Shown: positions 34,153-47,928, numbered from the stretch's first letter. The stretch is DNA of 64,000 nt from CAXXXW01 sp963665555 (GCA_963665555.2 OY762308.1:310001-374000); one strand, 5' to 3'. Numbers and translations: made by a program. The notes: generated by a model not told the origin, from the letters alone.

Positions 34153-36183
34153 TCAGACGAAGCTGGCCATGGTGAGGTTCGCGTCCACCACCGCCTCGCT
34201 GACGCCGATCAGCTGGATGCTCTTCAGCACGGTCGTCTGGTCGCCCGTCTTGGTGTAGAAGTTCAGGATCACATTGTCGCTGCTTTCGTCGATCTTCACC
34301 CACTGGTCCTGACCCGAAGTGGGAGTGTAATTCGTCTGGCCCGACGTGCGAACCCCGTCGTTGCTGGGATCGAAGCCCGAGATTTCGAACTTCAGCGTGT
34401 CGCCCCCCTGGAGCGCCCCGGTGCTCAGCAACGAGGAGAAATCGATCTGCTCGTTGCTGAACTGTTCGCTCACCGTGGGCGTGCCACCGACGGTGTCGGA
34501 GCCGGTGGCGTTGATGTTCGCGACATCGAACCTGACGATGATCGTGTCGTTTCCGTCGGCCACGGCGGTGTCGCCGGAGGTGGAGTCGCCGAGGCCGAGG
34601 ATGTAGGTGTCGTCGCCCTCGCCGCCGAAGAGCGTGTCCTTCGCGTTGGTGCCGCTGTAAGCATCGTTGCTGGTGCCAGGGGTGCCGCCGGCGCCCCACA
34701 GCTTCTCGTCGCCGCTGCCGTCGAGCACATCCATGCCGGAGCCGCCGCTGAGCTGATCCTCGCCGGCGCCGCCGATCAGCGTGTCGTAGCCGTCGGAGGG
34801 GCCGGTGCCCTGGTTGTGGTCGCCGAGGCCGCCCTGGATGGTGTCGTTGCCGGCTCCGCCCATGATGTGGTCGTCGCCGCCGCCGCCGAAGATGCTTTCG
34901 TTGCCGTCTCCGCCAACAATCGTGTCGTTGCCGCCGACGGTTGCGTCGCCCGGCTCGTCGCCGTGGATGGTCTGCGCGCCCTTGCCGCCCGCGTCGATGC
35001 TGTCGGCGCCGAGGCCGCCGACAAGGCTGTCGGCGCCGTCGCCGCCCATCAGGACATCGTCGCCGGCGCCGCCCTTGAGCGTGTCGTTGCCGACGCCGCC
35101 GTCGAGCGTGTCGTTGCCGGCCTCGCCATGGAGTTCGTCGTTGCCGTGGCCGCCGACCAGCTTGTCGTCGCCGTCGCCGCCCTCGATGTCGTCGTCGTCG
35201 TTGCCGCCCATGAGCGTGTCGTCGCCGCCGTTGCCGTCCATCTGGTCGTCGCCGCGGCCGCCGTCGAGGCTGTCGGCCATGTCGTCGCGGCCATGGATGG
35301 TGTCGTTGCCGTTCGACGGCGCGCCCGCGGAGGAGCCGGAGGCCGGCGTCATGTTCACCAGCGGAACATCGAAGGTGGCGTTGGCGAGCAGCGCCGCGGC
35401 GGCGCCCGGATGGTCGTTCGTCACGATGTTCTCGAAGGTGACCGTGACGGTCCCGCCGTCGTCGCCGTGGAGGGTGATCATCAGCTGGCCGGCGTCGGTC
35501 ACGCCGGAGACAGCCTTGTTCGCCATCGACCCGTCGGTCGGGTTGACCGGGATCGCGGTGTCGGCGGTCGGCAGGCTGATGCTCTGGATGTCGATCGAGT
35601 CCGTGCCGGACGCGAAGTCCTTGACGGTGACCATGGAGGCGCCCGCGGCCGCGGTGAGGACGAGCATGTCCGTGCCCGAGCCGAGCGAGACGGTGTCGCC
35701 ATTGCCGGCGGTCACCTTGTCGTTGCCCTTGCCGGCGTTGACCACGTCGCCGCCGTCGCCGCCGTCGATCGTGTCGTCGCCCTTGTTGCCGTTCAGCACA
35801 TCGGCGCCGGCGCCGCCCATGAGCACATCGTCCTGCTGGCCGCCGAACAGCGTGTCGTCGCCGCCGTCGCCATACAGCATGTCCATGTCGTGGTTGCCGT
35901 ACAGCAGGTCGTCGCTGCTGCCGCCATGGATCATGTCGTCGCCGCGGTTGCCGTGGATTTGGTCGCCGCCGGCGTTGCCGTGGAGCACGTCGTGCTGGTT
36001 GCCGCCGAAGATCATGTCGTGGCCGTCGCCACCGTAGATCGTATCGTTGTCGCGGTTGCCGTAAAGGAGGTCGTCGCCCCCCATCCCCATGATCAGATCG
36101 TCGCCTTCGAGGCCTCTGATCTCGTCCGCGCCGGCCGAGCCGTTGAGGGTGTTCGGACCGTCGGTGGCCATGTTGTCCGCCAT
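34153..36183 (-). CDS. RTX-type calcium-binding repeat protein
   Basis: A 676-residue acidic protein made of two blocks of hemolysin-type nonapeptide repeats (GGxGxDxxx), about residues 10-160 and 295-500. Repeats such as GGDGHDMIFGGNQHDVLHGN in block 1 and GGHGNDELHGEAGNDTLDGG in block 2 should bind Ca2+ in a beta-roll. Between the blocks is a beta-rich segment (VTVKDFASGTDSIDIQSISL, then TVTVTFENIV). The last 130 residues (DNVILNFYTKTG, then LTMASFV) look like a type I secretion signal: there is no N-terminal signal peptide. No protease, lipase or adhesin domain was recognised. The ATG at 36183 has AAGGAAG seven bases upstream. No type I secretion genes lie in this window. Confidence 0.88.
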   Translation of the reverse strand: MADNMATDGPNTLNGSAGADEIRGLEGDDLIMGMGGDDLLYGNRDNDTIYGGDGHDMIFGGNQHDVLHGNAGGDQIHGNRGDDMIHGGSSDDLLYGNHDMDMLYGDGGDDTLFGGQQDDVLMGGAGADVLNGNKGDDTIDGGDGGDVVNAGKGNDKVTAGNGDTVSLGSGTDMLVLTAAAGASMVTVKDFASGTDSIDIQSISLPTADTAIPVNPTDGSMANKAVSGVTDAGQLMITLHGDDGGTVTVTFENIVTNDHPGAAAALLANATFDVPLVNMTPASGSSAGAPSNGNDTIHGRDDMADSLDGGRGDDQMDGNGGDDTLMGGNDDDDIEGGDGDDKLVGGHGNDELHGEAGNDTLDGGVGNDTLKGGAGDDVLMGGDGADSLVGGLGADSIDAGGKGAQTIHGDEPGDATVGGNDTIVGGDGNESIFGGGGDDHIMGGAGNDTIQGGLGDHNQGTGPSDGYDTLIGGAGEDQLSGGSGMDVLDGSGDEKLWGAGGTPGTSNDAYSGTNAKDTLFGGEGDDTYILGLGDSTSGDTAVADGNDTIIVRFDVANINATGSDTVGGTPTVSEQFSNEQIDFSSLLSTGALQGGDTLKFEISGFDPSNDGVRTSGQTNYTPTSGQDQWVKIDESSDNVILNFYTKTGDQTTVLKSIQLIGVSEAVVDANLTMASFV

Positions 36184-36296
36184 TGCTGCTTCCTTTCGTC
36201 GGGTCGGTTGGCCGTTACGCCAACGGGGGAACACTAATCGTTGCGGGGGGGCTGTCAATTCGGGAACGGGGGGCGGATTGGGCCGTTCCGGGGCAT

Positions 36297-36327
36297 ATCG
36301 CATATGCGATTTTGTGGATCGCATATG
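36297..36327. promoter_or_regulatory. Palindromic site upstream of RTX gene: ATCGCATATGCGAT and a 21-bp shifted copy
   Basis: A perfect 14-bp palindrome ATCGCATATGCGAT (36297-36310) is followed two helical turns later by ATCGCATATG (36318-36327). The same bases also form a 10-bp inverted repeat (CATATGCGAT / ATCGCATATG) around TTTGTGG. The site is AT-rich in a GC-rich setting, about 115-145 bp before the RTX start and 33 bp after the tRNA-Lys 3' end. It could be a paired operator for the RTX gene or a hairpin that ends the tRNA transcript. Confidence 0.5.
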
Positions 36328-36359
36328 TGGAGTTGTGGCGGGGCAAGGGGTTGGGGCGG

Positions 36360-36432
36360 TGAGCGCGGCAGGATTCGAACCTGCGACCCGCTGATTAAAA
36401 GTCAGCTGCTCTGCCGGCTGAGCTACGCGCCC
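36360..36432 (-). tRNA. tRNA-Lys (anticodon UUU)
   Basis: A 73-nt cloverleaf on the minus strand. The acceptor stem pairs GGGCGCG with CGCGCTC (one G-T pair), the D arm is GCTC/GAGC, the anticodon arm is GCTGA-CTTTTAA-TCAGC with anticodon TTT, and the T arm is GCAGG-TTCGAAT-CCTGC. The discriminator base is A. The 3' CCA is not encoded (CCG follows). Confidence 0.97.
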
Positions 36433-36518
36433 GTTCCCCGCGCGGGGGAGGGTAGCGCGGACGGGGGGCGCGGGGGAAGGGGCGACGGGGGGCGTGGGCG
36501 TGGGCCGACCCCCCGTCG

Positions 36519-36712
36519 CCCCGGCCTTGCGCCGGGGCCCGGCTGCTTCGGCGCCGGGGGAAGGGACAAGGCAGCCAGCCTGGTAGCCCCGGCGGCCCTT
36601 TCGGCGTCGCCCGCGCTCCGCGCGTTGGGGTCTCGGGGCCGAGGCTAACAGGCCGCCGCCGGCGCCCTTTCCCTTCGCGCCGAAGCAGCTGGGCCCCGGC
36701 GCAAGGCCGGGG
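36519..36712. repeat. Composite palindromic element, copy 4
   Basis: A + core at 36519-36554 and an inverted core at 36677-36712, with a longer inside (about 194 bp in all) that contains the extra stretch TTTCGGCGTCGCCCGCGCTC. It is the first of three elements in the 613-bp gap between tRNA-Lys and coaD (36433-37045); I see no gene in that gap. Confidence 0.9.
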
Positions 36713-36821
36713 CGACGGGGTTGGGGTTGGCCCCGGCGGCCCTTTCGGCGTCGCCCGCGCTCCGCGCCTTCGGGCCGGGGGGGCTGGGGCTAACAGGCCG
36801 CCGCCGGCGCCCTTTCCCTTC

Positions 36822-36857
36822 GCGCCGAAGCAGCTGGGCCCCGGCGCAAGGCCGGGG
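36822..36857 (-). repeat. Palindromic element, inverted core (single)
   Basis: A 36-bp inverted core, GCGCCGAAGCAGCTGGGCCC then CGGCGCAAGGCCGGGG, preceded by the right-hand spacer GGCTAACAGGCCGCCGCC. The matching + core on its left is missing, so this is a half element placed directly after copy 4. Confidence 0.88.
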
Positions 36858-36965
36858 CGACGGGGAGGGGGTTGGCCTCGGCGGCCCTTTCGGCGTCGCC
36901 GGCGTTTCGCGCGTTGGGGTCTCGGGGCCGAGGCTAACAGGCGGGTGCTTGTGTCCCGTCCCTTT

Positions 36966-37001
36966 GCGCCGAAGCAGCTAGGCCCCGGCGCAAGGCCGGG
37001 G
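36966..37001 (-). repeat. Palindromic element, inverted core (single), next to coaD
   Basis: Another half element with spacer GAGGCTAACAGGCGGGTGCT on its left and one change in the core (CAGCTA for CAGCTG). It ends 44 bp from the coaD stop codon and could form a hairpin at the 3' end of the gyrA-coaD transcript. Confidence 0.88.
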
Positions 37002-37045
37002 CGACGGGGTTGGGGGGTTGGCGCTTGCGCGCTTTTCGGCGGCGC

Positions 37046-37576
37046 TTACCCCTCCGCGGCCTCGCGGGCGATGGCGGCGCGCATCCGGGTCTCGACGCGG
37101 GGGGGGACGAATTCGTGGATGGCGCCGCCGAGGCGGGCGATTTCCTTGACGAGGCGGGAGGAGATGAACTGGCAGTTTTCGGAGGACATGAGGAAGAGCG
37201 TCTCGACCTCCTGGTTCATGCGGCGGTTCATGCCGACCATCTGGAACTCGTACTCGAAGTCGGAGACGGCGCGCAGGCCGCGGACGATGAAGCGGGCGCC
37301 CTGCTCCTCGACGAAGCGCATCAGCAGCGTGTCGAAGGGGACGACGACGATCTCGCAGTCGGGCGCTCCGGGGGCGGCGGCGATGGCGGCGGCCTCGGCG
37401 CGGACCATGGCGGCGCGCTCGTCGACGGAGAACATCGGGCTTTTGCCGATGTTGCGGGCGGGCGAGACGACGAGGCGGTCCACCAGCTTGGCGCCGCGGC
37501 GGATGATGTCGAGATGGCCGTTGGTGACCGGGTCGAAGGTTCCGGGATAGACGCCGACGCGCGAGGGGGCGGGCAT
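37046..37576 (-). CDS. coaD: Phosphopantetheine adenylyltransferase
   Basis: A 176-residue nucleotidyltransferase that makes dephospho-CoA from 4'-phosphopantetheine and ATP, the fourth step of CoA synthesis. The T/HxGH motif is in YPGTFDPVTNGHLDII, the substrate loops are FIVRGLRAVSDFEYEFQM and MSSENCQFISSRLVKEIA. Length and order are those of the usual enzyme, with a short C-terminal tail. The ATG at 37576 was chosen because the first strand RVGVYPGTFDP follows within six residues. It comes 71 bp after gyrA on the same strand; the gap holds the palindrome CCCCGGCCTCGAGCCGGGG (37603-37621). Confidence 0.96.
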   Translation of the reverse strand: MPAPSRVGVYPGTFDPVTNGHLDIIRRGAKLVDRLVVSPARNIGKSPMFSVDERAAMVRAEAAAIAAAPGAPDCEIVVVPFDTLLMRFVEEQGARFIVRGLRAVSDFEYEFQMVGMNRRMNQEVETLFLMSSENCQFISSRLVKEIARLGGAIHEFVPPRVETRMRAAIAREAAEG

Positions 37577-37602
37577 GGGGCGGCGTTCCTTTCGTTGCCG
37601 CG

Positions 37603-37621
37603 CCCCGGCCTCGAGCCGGGG
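37603..37621. repeat. Short palindrome between gyrA and coaD
   Basis: CCCCGGCCTCGAGCCGGGG is related to the core of the large palindromic family but has a TCGA centre and lacks the CAGCTGCTTC arm. It could form a hairpin in the gyrA-coaD messenger RNA. Confidence 0.7.
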
Positions 37622-37647
37622 CCCAGGGGGGGAAGGGGCGCGGGCGT

Positions 37648-40311
<2,664 letters not shown>

Positions 40312-40439
40312 GGGAAGGCCGGGCGGGTGGAGCGGAGCGTCGGAGCCGCGGCCCGGACGGACCGCGCCGGCCCTTTACCACACACGCCGCCCGGCGACAA
40401 TCGCGGCGCTCGACTTCCAAGGTTATCCCGGCCTGTCGG

Positions 40440-41045
40440 TCACGACGGCGTGTCCCCGCCGAACATGTCCGGGTTGCGGTCCCGCACGCAGTGGACCAGC
40501 CGGTCGAAGAAGGCCGGCATGTCGGGGGCGGCGGCGATCCGCGGCCCCCTGGCGAAGTCCACTTCCACGATGGCGGACGCTTCCACCATCCCCGCCGCCC
40601 AGGCCGGCGCATCGCGTCCGGACAGGCGGTTTACGGCGTCCCGGAAGAAATCGACCCAGCGGGTTCCGTCCTTCCGCAAGCCGCCGGCGATGTCGAAGAT
40701 CATGATATAGCCCGTGACGATCTCCGGGGATCGGAGCTGGACGTTCGCCATTTCGCCCATGAGATCGTCGGCCCGGTTGGGCACGGTCCCGGCGACATTG
40801 GACAGGAGCGACTTGAGACTGATGCTGAGCCGGACCTTGCCGTTATCCGGCCACACCACGTCCCAGTTCTTCGACCGCCCGAAACCGGGGACCGGGCGTT
40901 CCTTCGCGGCCCCGGCGATGTCGCGCCGCGCGAGCTCCTGGACGCACATGTCCGCCAGCATGGCGAGCCGGTTGGGAGATTGCCGTTTCTTTTCCGCCAC
41001 CGCGATCCGGTAGAGGTCGTCAACCGCGTCTTGCAAGCAGATCAT
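40440..41045 (-). CDS. Probable type II restriction endonuclease
   Basis: A 201-residue protein directly downstream of, and overlapping, a DNA methyltransferase gene. I did not recognise a named enzyme. A PD-(D/E)xK-type core is possible: Asp in NWDVVWPDNGKVRLSISLKS (read NWDVVWPDNG, then RLSISLKS, with Ser in the usual Glu position and Lys kept). The following SNVAGTVPNRADDLMGEM and IVTGYIMIFDIAGG look like a central alpha/beta domain. The ATG at 41045 (MICLQDAVDDLYRIA) lies 26 bp inside the methyltransferase; an ATG at 41072 would add nine residues. Codon use is visibly less GC-biased than in gyrA or ssb, a sign of transfer. Confidence 0.75.
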   Translation of the reverse strand: MICLQDAVDDLYRIAVAEKKRQSPNRLAMLADMCVQELARRDIAGAAKERPVPGFGRSKNWDVVWPDNGKVRLSISLKSLLSNVAGTVPNRADDLMGEMANVQLRSPEIVTGYIMIFDIAGGLRKDGTRWVDFFRDAVNRLSGRDAPAWAAGMVEASAIVEVDFARGPRIAAAPDMPAFFDRLVHCVRDRNPDMFGGDTPS

Positions 41046-41970
41046 CGTACAGCCGTGCCTCGGCGATGGCATGATAGGCGGGTTCGATCTCGATCCCGAT
41101 GCTGTTCCGTCCGAATCGGCGCGCGGCCACCTGGGTCGTGGCGGTTCCGGTGAACGGGTCGTAGATCGTATCCCCGACGAAGCTGAACATGCGGACCAAA
41201 CGAGTCGCCAGCTCGAGCGGATAGGGCGCGGGATGATTACGTGTGGAAGCGCCGCGCACATCCTGCCAGATCTGGCGAAACCATCGGTCGTGTTCTTCCG
41301 CCGGGATCAGGCTCAACAGCCGGGCCGCCCGGCTCGGGCTACGGTAGCCCCCCGGCTTGCGCAGCATCAGGATGAACTCGATATCGTTTTTGATGACGCC
41401 GTTCGGCTCGAACGGCTTGCCGAGATAAGAACCGCCGCGGCTGGCCTCGGTCCGCATGTTGGCGATCTTGTGCCAGATGATCGGGGCGAGGTTGTCGAAG
41501 CCGACGGCGACGCATTGCGTCTGGATGGCGGCGTGCAACGGGATCACGCTATGCCGTCCGCCGTTCCGGCGGCGCGACAGGCAAATGTCGCCGACCACGC
41601 AGACCAGCCTTCCGCCCGGAACCAGCGCGTCGTAGCACCCTTCCCACACCTTGCCGAGATCGCGCAGGAACGTTTCGTAGTCTTGCGTCCGGCCCATCTG
41701 CCCGGCGGTATCGGGATAGTCCTTGAGCGTCCAATAGGGCGGCGACGTTACCGCCAGATGCACCGAAGACGGGGGCAGCCGGATTTCCCGCGCGTCGCCG
41801 AGAATGACCTCATGGGACGTTTCGATGTTCCCCAGCAAGCCGAGTATCCGCGCGGCCGATTCGGGGTCCTTGGCGAGGGACGGTATCGAGCCTTGCTGCC
41901 GATTCGGCTGGATTGCCCGCAAAGCCGGAGGCAAGTGCGCCTCCAGCGCGCAGGGTTCGAGGGCGGCCAC
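41020..41970 (-). CDS. DNA methyltransferase (beta class, probably N4-cytosine)
   Basis: A 316-residue S-adenosylmethionine-dependent DNA methyltransferase. Motif IV is TSPPYWTLKDY, the SPPY form that usually marks N4-cytosine enzymes, and motif I with the SAM-binding loop is DPFTGTATTQVAARRFGRN near the C-terminus, so the order is that of the beta class. RLVCVVGDIC and HPAPYPLELATRLVRMFS are further matches. The start is a GTG at 41970 beginning AALEPCALEAHLP, 12 bp from the ssb stop. With the overlapping endonuclease gene it forms a compact type II restriction-modification unit. Recognition sequence unknown. Base composition is lower in GC than the flanks. Confidence 0.9.
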   Translation of the reverse strand: MAALEPCALEAHLPPALRAIQPNRQQGSIPSLAKDPESAARILGLLGNIETSHEVILGDAREIRLPPSSVHLAVTSPPYWTLKDYPDTAGQMGRTQDYETFLRDLGKVWEGCYDALVPGGRLVCVVGDICLSRRRNGGRHSVIPLHAAIQTQCVAVGFDNLAPIIWHKIANMRTEASRGGSYLGKPFEPNGVIKNDIEFILMLRKPGGYRSPSRAARLLSLIPAEEHDRWFRQIWQDVRGASTRNHPAPYPLELATRLVRMFSFVGDTIYDPFTGTATTQVAARRFGRNSIGIEIEPAYHAIAEARLYDDLLARRG

Positions 41971-41981
41971 GACAATGCCCT

Positions 41982-42491
41982 CTAGAACGGGATTTCGTCG
42001 TCGAGGTCGTCGGGGCCGCCGGAGGGGCCGGGCGGGGGGGCGCCGCGGCCGCCGCCGCCGTATCCGCCGCCGCCGCCGTAACCGCCGCCGTCGCGGTCGT
42101 CGTAGCCGCCCCGGCCGCCGCCGCCGGCCTCCGCGTCGGCCCGGCTTCCGAGCATCGTCAGCTCGCCGCGGAAGCGCTGCAGCACCACCTCGGTCGTGTA
42201 GCGCTCGGCCCCGTCGCGGTCCGTCCATTTGCGGGTCTGCAACTGGCCCTCGACATAGACCGAGGACCCCTTGCGCAGGTACTGCTCGGCGACGCGGCCG
42301 AGGTTCTCGTTGAAGATCACCACCCGGTGCCATTCGGTGCGCTCCCGGCGGTCGCCGGATTCGCGGTCGCGCCAGCGCTCCGAGGTGGCGAGGTTCAGCT
42401 GCACCACCTTGCCGCCGTTGTTCATCGTGCGGACCTCCGGGTCGCGGCCCAGGTTCCCGACGAGAATGACCTTGTTGACGCTGCCAGACAT
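41982..42491 (-). CDS. ssb: Single-stranded DNA-binding protein
   Basis: A 169-residue SSB. The OB fold occupies residues 1-110 (VNKVILVGNLGRDPEVRTM, then TEWHRVVIFNENLGRVAEQYL, then SSVYVEGQLQTRKW). A Gly-rich linker (GGYGGGGGYGGGG) leads to the acidic tip DDLDDEIPF, which docks DNA-repair and replication partners. The ATG at 42491 gives the standard N-terminus MSGSVNKV. It is divergent from uvrA; an SOS box lies 75 bp upstream of its start and could serve both genes. Confidence 0.96.
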   Translation of the reverse strand: MSGSVNKVILVGNLGRDPEVRTMNNGGKVVQLNLATSERWRDRESGDRRERTEWHRVVIFNENLGRVAEQYLRKGSSVYVEGQLQTRKWTDRDGAERYTTEVVLQRFRGELTMLGSRADAEAGGGGRGGYDDRDGGGYGGGGGYGGGGRGAPPPGPSGGPDDLDDEIPF

Positions 42492-42565
42492 GACGGTTCC
42501 GCTCCCCCCTGCCGAATCGGCCGCACTTTCCCATATCGCCGCGCCCGAAACCAGCCGCCCGGCGC

Positions 42566-42580
42566 GAACGCAAGCGGAAC
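42566..42580. promoter_or_regulatory. LexA (SOS) box GAAC-N7-GAAC
   Basis: GAAC GCAAGCG GAAC at 42566-42580 is an exact match to the direct-repeat LexA box of alphaproteobacteria. It lies in the 276-bp gap between divergent ssb and uvrA, 75 bp from ssb and 187 bp from uvrA, the place where this box is known in related species. It should make one or both genes DNA-damage inducible. Confidence 0.8.
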
Positions 42581-42767
42581 CTACACGCGCCGCCGGCGCC
42601 GCGCCAGGGCTTTTTCGCGCCTTTCGCGCCGGCCGGCGGTTCTCCACAGGTTATCCCCGGAAGAATCGCCGCCGCGCCGGCGCCGGCGGTGGCGGTCCCG
42701 CGCCGATCCCCCGTATAGTCCGGGAGCGTTCCGCCCCGCCCCGAGCACGGACCCCCGAACGAGCGCC

Positions 42768-45628
<2,861 letters not shown>

Positions 45629-45632
<4 letters not shown>

Positions 45633-47032
45633 CGGCGCCCGGCCAGGTCCCCCGCCCGGTCCATGTCGTCGGCGGCGGCCTCGCCGGCTCGGAGGCGGCC
45701 TGGCAACTGGCCCGCGCCGGCGTCCCGGCGGTGCTGCACGAGATGCGGCCGGGCCGGACGACCGAGGCGCACCGCACCGGCGGGCTGGCCGAACTGGTCT
45801 GCTCCAACTCCTTCCGCTCCGACGACAGCGAGGCCAACGCGGTCGGCGTGCTGCACGAGGAGATGCGGCGCTGCGGCGCGCTGACGATGCGCGCGGCCGA
45901 CGGCGCGCGGGTGCCCGCCGGAACCGCGCTCGCGGTGGACCGGGACGATTTCTCCGCCGCCGTCCAGCGCGCCGTCGAGGCGCATCCCCTGATCGAACTC
46001 CGCCGCGGCGAGGTCGAGGGGCCGCCGCCGGAGTGGGACAGCGCCATCCTCGCCACCGGCCCGCTCACCGCGCCGGGCCTGGCGGGCGCGATCCGCGCGC
46101 TGACCGGCGAGGACTCGCTGGCCTTCTTCGACGCGATCGCGCCCATCGTGCATTGGCACAGCATCGACTTCGCGGTCGCCTGGCGGCAGTCGCGCTACGA
46201 CAAGGGCGGGCCGGGCGGCGACGGCGCGGACTACATCAACTGCCCGCTCGACGAGGCGGGCTACAACGCCTTCGTCGACGCCCTGCTCGCCGCCGAGACG
46301 GCGGAGTTCCGCGAATGGGAGCGCGACACGCCTTATTTCGAGGGCTGTATGCCGATCGAGGCGATGGCGGCGCGCGGCCGCGAGACCTTGCGCTTCGGGC
46401 CGATGAAGCCGGTCGGCCTGACCGACCCGCGGACCGGGCGGCGGCCCCACGCCGTGGTCCAGCTGCGCCAGGACAACGCGCTCGGCACGCTCTACAACAT
46501 GGTCGGCTTCCAGACCAAGATGCGCCACGGCGCGCAGACCCGCGTGCTCCGGACGATCCCCGGCCTGGAGGGGGCGGAGTTCGCCCGGCTCGGCGGCCTG
46601 CACCGCAACACCTTCCTCAACGCCCCGCGCCTGCTCGACGGGCTGTTGCGGCTGCGGGCCGCGCCGCGCCTGCGTTTCGCCGGGCAGATCGTCGGCGTCG
46701 AGGGCTATCTCGAAAGCGCGGCCGTCGGCCTGCTGGCCGGGCGGTTCGCGGCGGCGGAGCGGCTGGGGCGCGATCCCGTCCCGCCGCCCCGGACGACCGC
46801 GCTCGGCGCCCTGCTCGCCCACGCGACCGGCGGCGCCGACGCGCGGACCTACCAGCCGATGAACGTCAATTTCGGCCTGTTCCCGCCGCTCGGGCCGGAG
46901 GAGGGCGGGGAGGGGCGCCGCCGCGCGCCCCGGGGGCGTGAGCGCAAGCGCGCGCTCGCCGCCCGGGCGCTGCGCGACATCGCGGGCTGGACCGGCTGGG
47001 AGGCCCCGGCGGCCGGCCGCGCGGCGGAGTAG
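45629..47032 (+). CDS. trmFO: TrmFO, folate/FAD-dependent tRNA (uracil-54-C5) methyltransferase
   Basis: A 467-residue flavoprotein that makes ribothymidine at position 54 of tRNA with methylenetetrahydrofolate as carbon donor. The N-terminal FAD motif is VVGGGLAGSEAAWQLA, followed by HEMRPGRTTEAHRTG, LAELVCSNSFRSDD, TALAVDRDDFS, YFEGCMPIEAMAARG and YNMVGFQTKMRHGAQ, all TrmFO markers that separate it from GidA/MnmG. The GTG start at 45629 overlaps uvrA by 4 bp, so the two are cotranslated. The C-terminus has an Arg-rich insertion (RRRAPRGRERKR) before the last helices. Confidence 0.95.
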
Positions 47033-47054
47033 CGCCGGATCGGATCCGCCGGCG

Positions 47055-47908
47055 TCAAATCCGCCGCGACAGCGCCGCCAGCCAAAGCCGCCAGGGATTG
47101 CCCGGCGCCGGCGCGCCGATCGCCGGGTCGAACAGGCTCCAGCCCGCCGCCGCCATGCGCGCGAGGTGGAACGCGGCGAGGCGTCCCGGCAGCAGCGCCG
47201 GCGCGGCGCGGCGGAAGCCGGCCCGCCCGTCCGCGCGCAGCCGCGCCCGCGCCGCCTCCAGGCGCTCGGCCGCGCGCCGGCCCGCTTCCCGCGCGGCGGC
47301 GCGCAGTTCCGGCGTGTCGCGGAGTTCGCGCCAGTCGGCGGTTCGCGCGCCGGCCCGCGCCATCGCGTCGAGCGGCAGCCCGATCCGCCCCTCGCGCGCG
47401 AGCCCGGGCGCGGCGCGCAGCGTCCGGGCGACGCCCCAGGGGCCGCCGCGTCCCCGGCCGCCCCGGCCGCCGGCGCGTCCTCCGCGTCGAGCAGGGCCAG
47501 GGCGAGGCGGGACAGGCTGCCGGCCGTGTCGCGCGCATGGGCGAGCAGGTCCGCCTCCGTCGCGAAGGGCGCCTCCTCCAGTTCCGCCTCGCGCCCGTCC
47601 AGCAGCCGGTCGAACGCCTCCCGGTCGAACCGCCGCCCCTCGAAGGCGCGGGCCAGCGCCTCGGCCGCGCCGCGCGGCGGCTTGCCGGCGGCGATCGCGT
47701 CCAGCGCCTCGCGCCACCATTGCAGGCGGATGCGCGCCAGCATCGGCTCGCGCGCCGCGCCCGGCCCGGCGGCGGCCTCGAGGTCGAAGGCGTGGAGCGC
47801 GAACAGCCGCTCCCGGCCCGGCGGATCGGCGAACAGGGCGCAGAGGTAGCGGTCCGGGTCGCGGGCGCGGACGGTCTCGCCTTCGGGCGACAGGGCGGGG
47901 CGGGCCAA
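47055..47908 (-). pseudogene. Squalene/phytoene synthase family (NDUFAF6-like), frameshifted
   Basis: Homologue of the trans-isoprenyl synthase fold of the kind represented in mitochondria by the complex I assembly factor NDUFAF6. The first part (DPDRYLCALFADPPGRERL, LHAFDLEAAA, RIRLQWWREALDAIAAGKP) reads in one frame to about 47476; the rest (GPWGVARTLRAAPGLAREGR, LPLDAMARAG, ending LWLAALSRRI) reads in another. One base appears to be missing (or two extra) in the G/C-rich stretch 47450-47476. The joined product would be about 280 residues, normal length. The TTG at 47908 is a possible start. It follows the NDUFAF3-like gene. Real mutation or sequence error cannot be decided here. Confidence 0.8.
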
Positions 47909-47928
47909 GGCCGTTGGCCGGGCGCGGG

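Noticed and set aside
34816..36237. Long Val/Ala-rich forward frame opposite the RTX gene
   Set aside because: It is the antisense of the Gly/Asp repeat and has no start signal or domain.
42640..42659. DnaA boxes upstream of uvrA
   Set aside because: TTCTCCACA and TTATCCCCG each differ from TTATCCACA, there are only two, and no origin-like AT-rich stretch is near.
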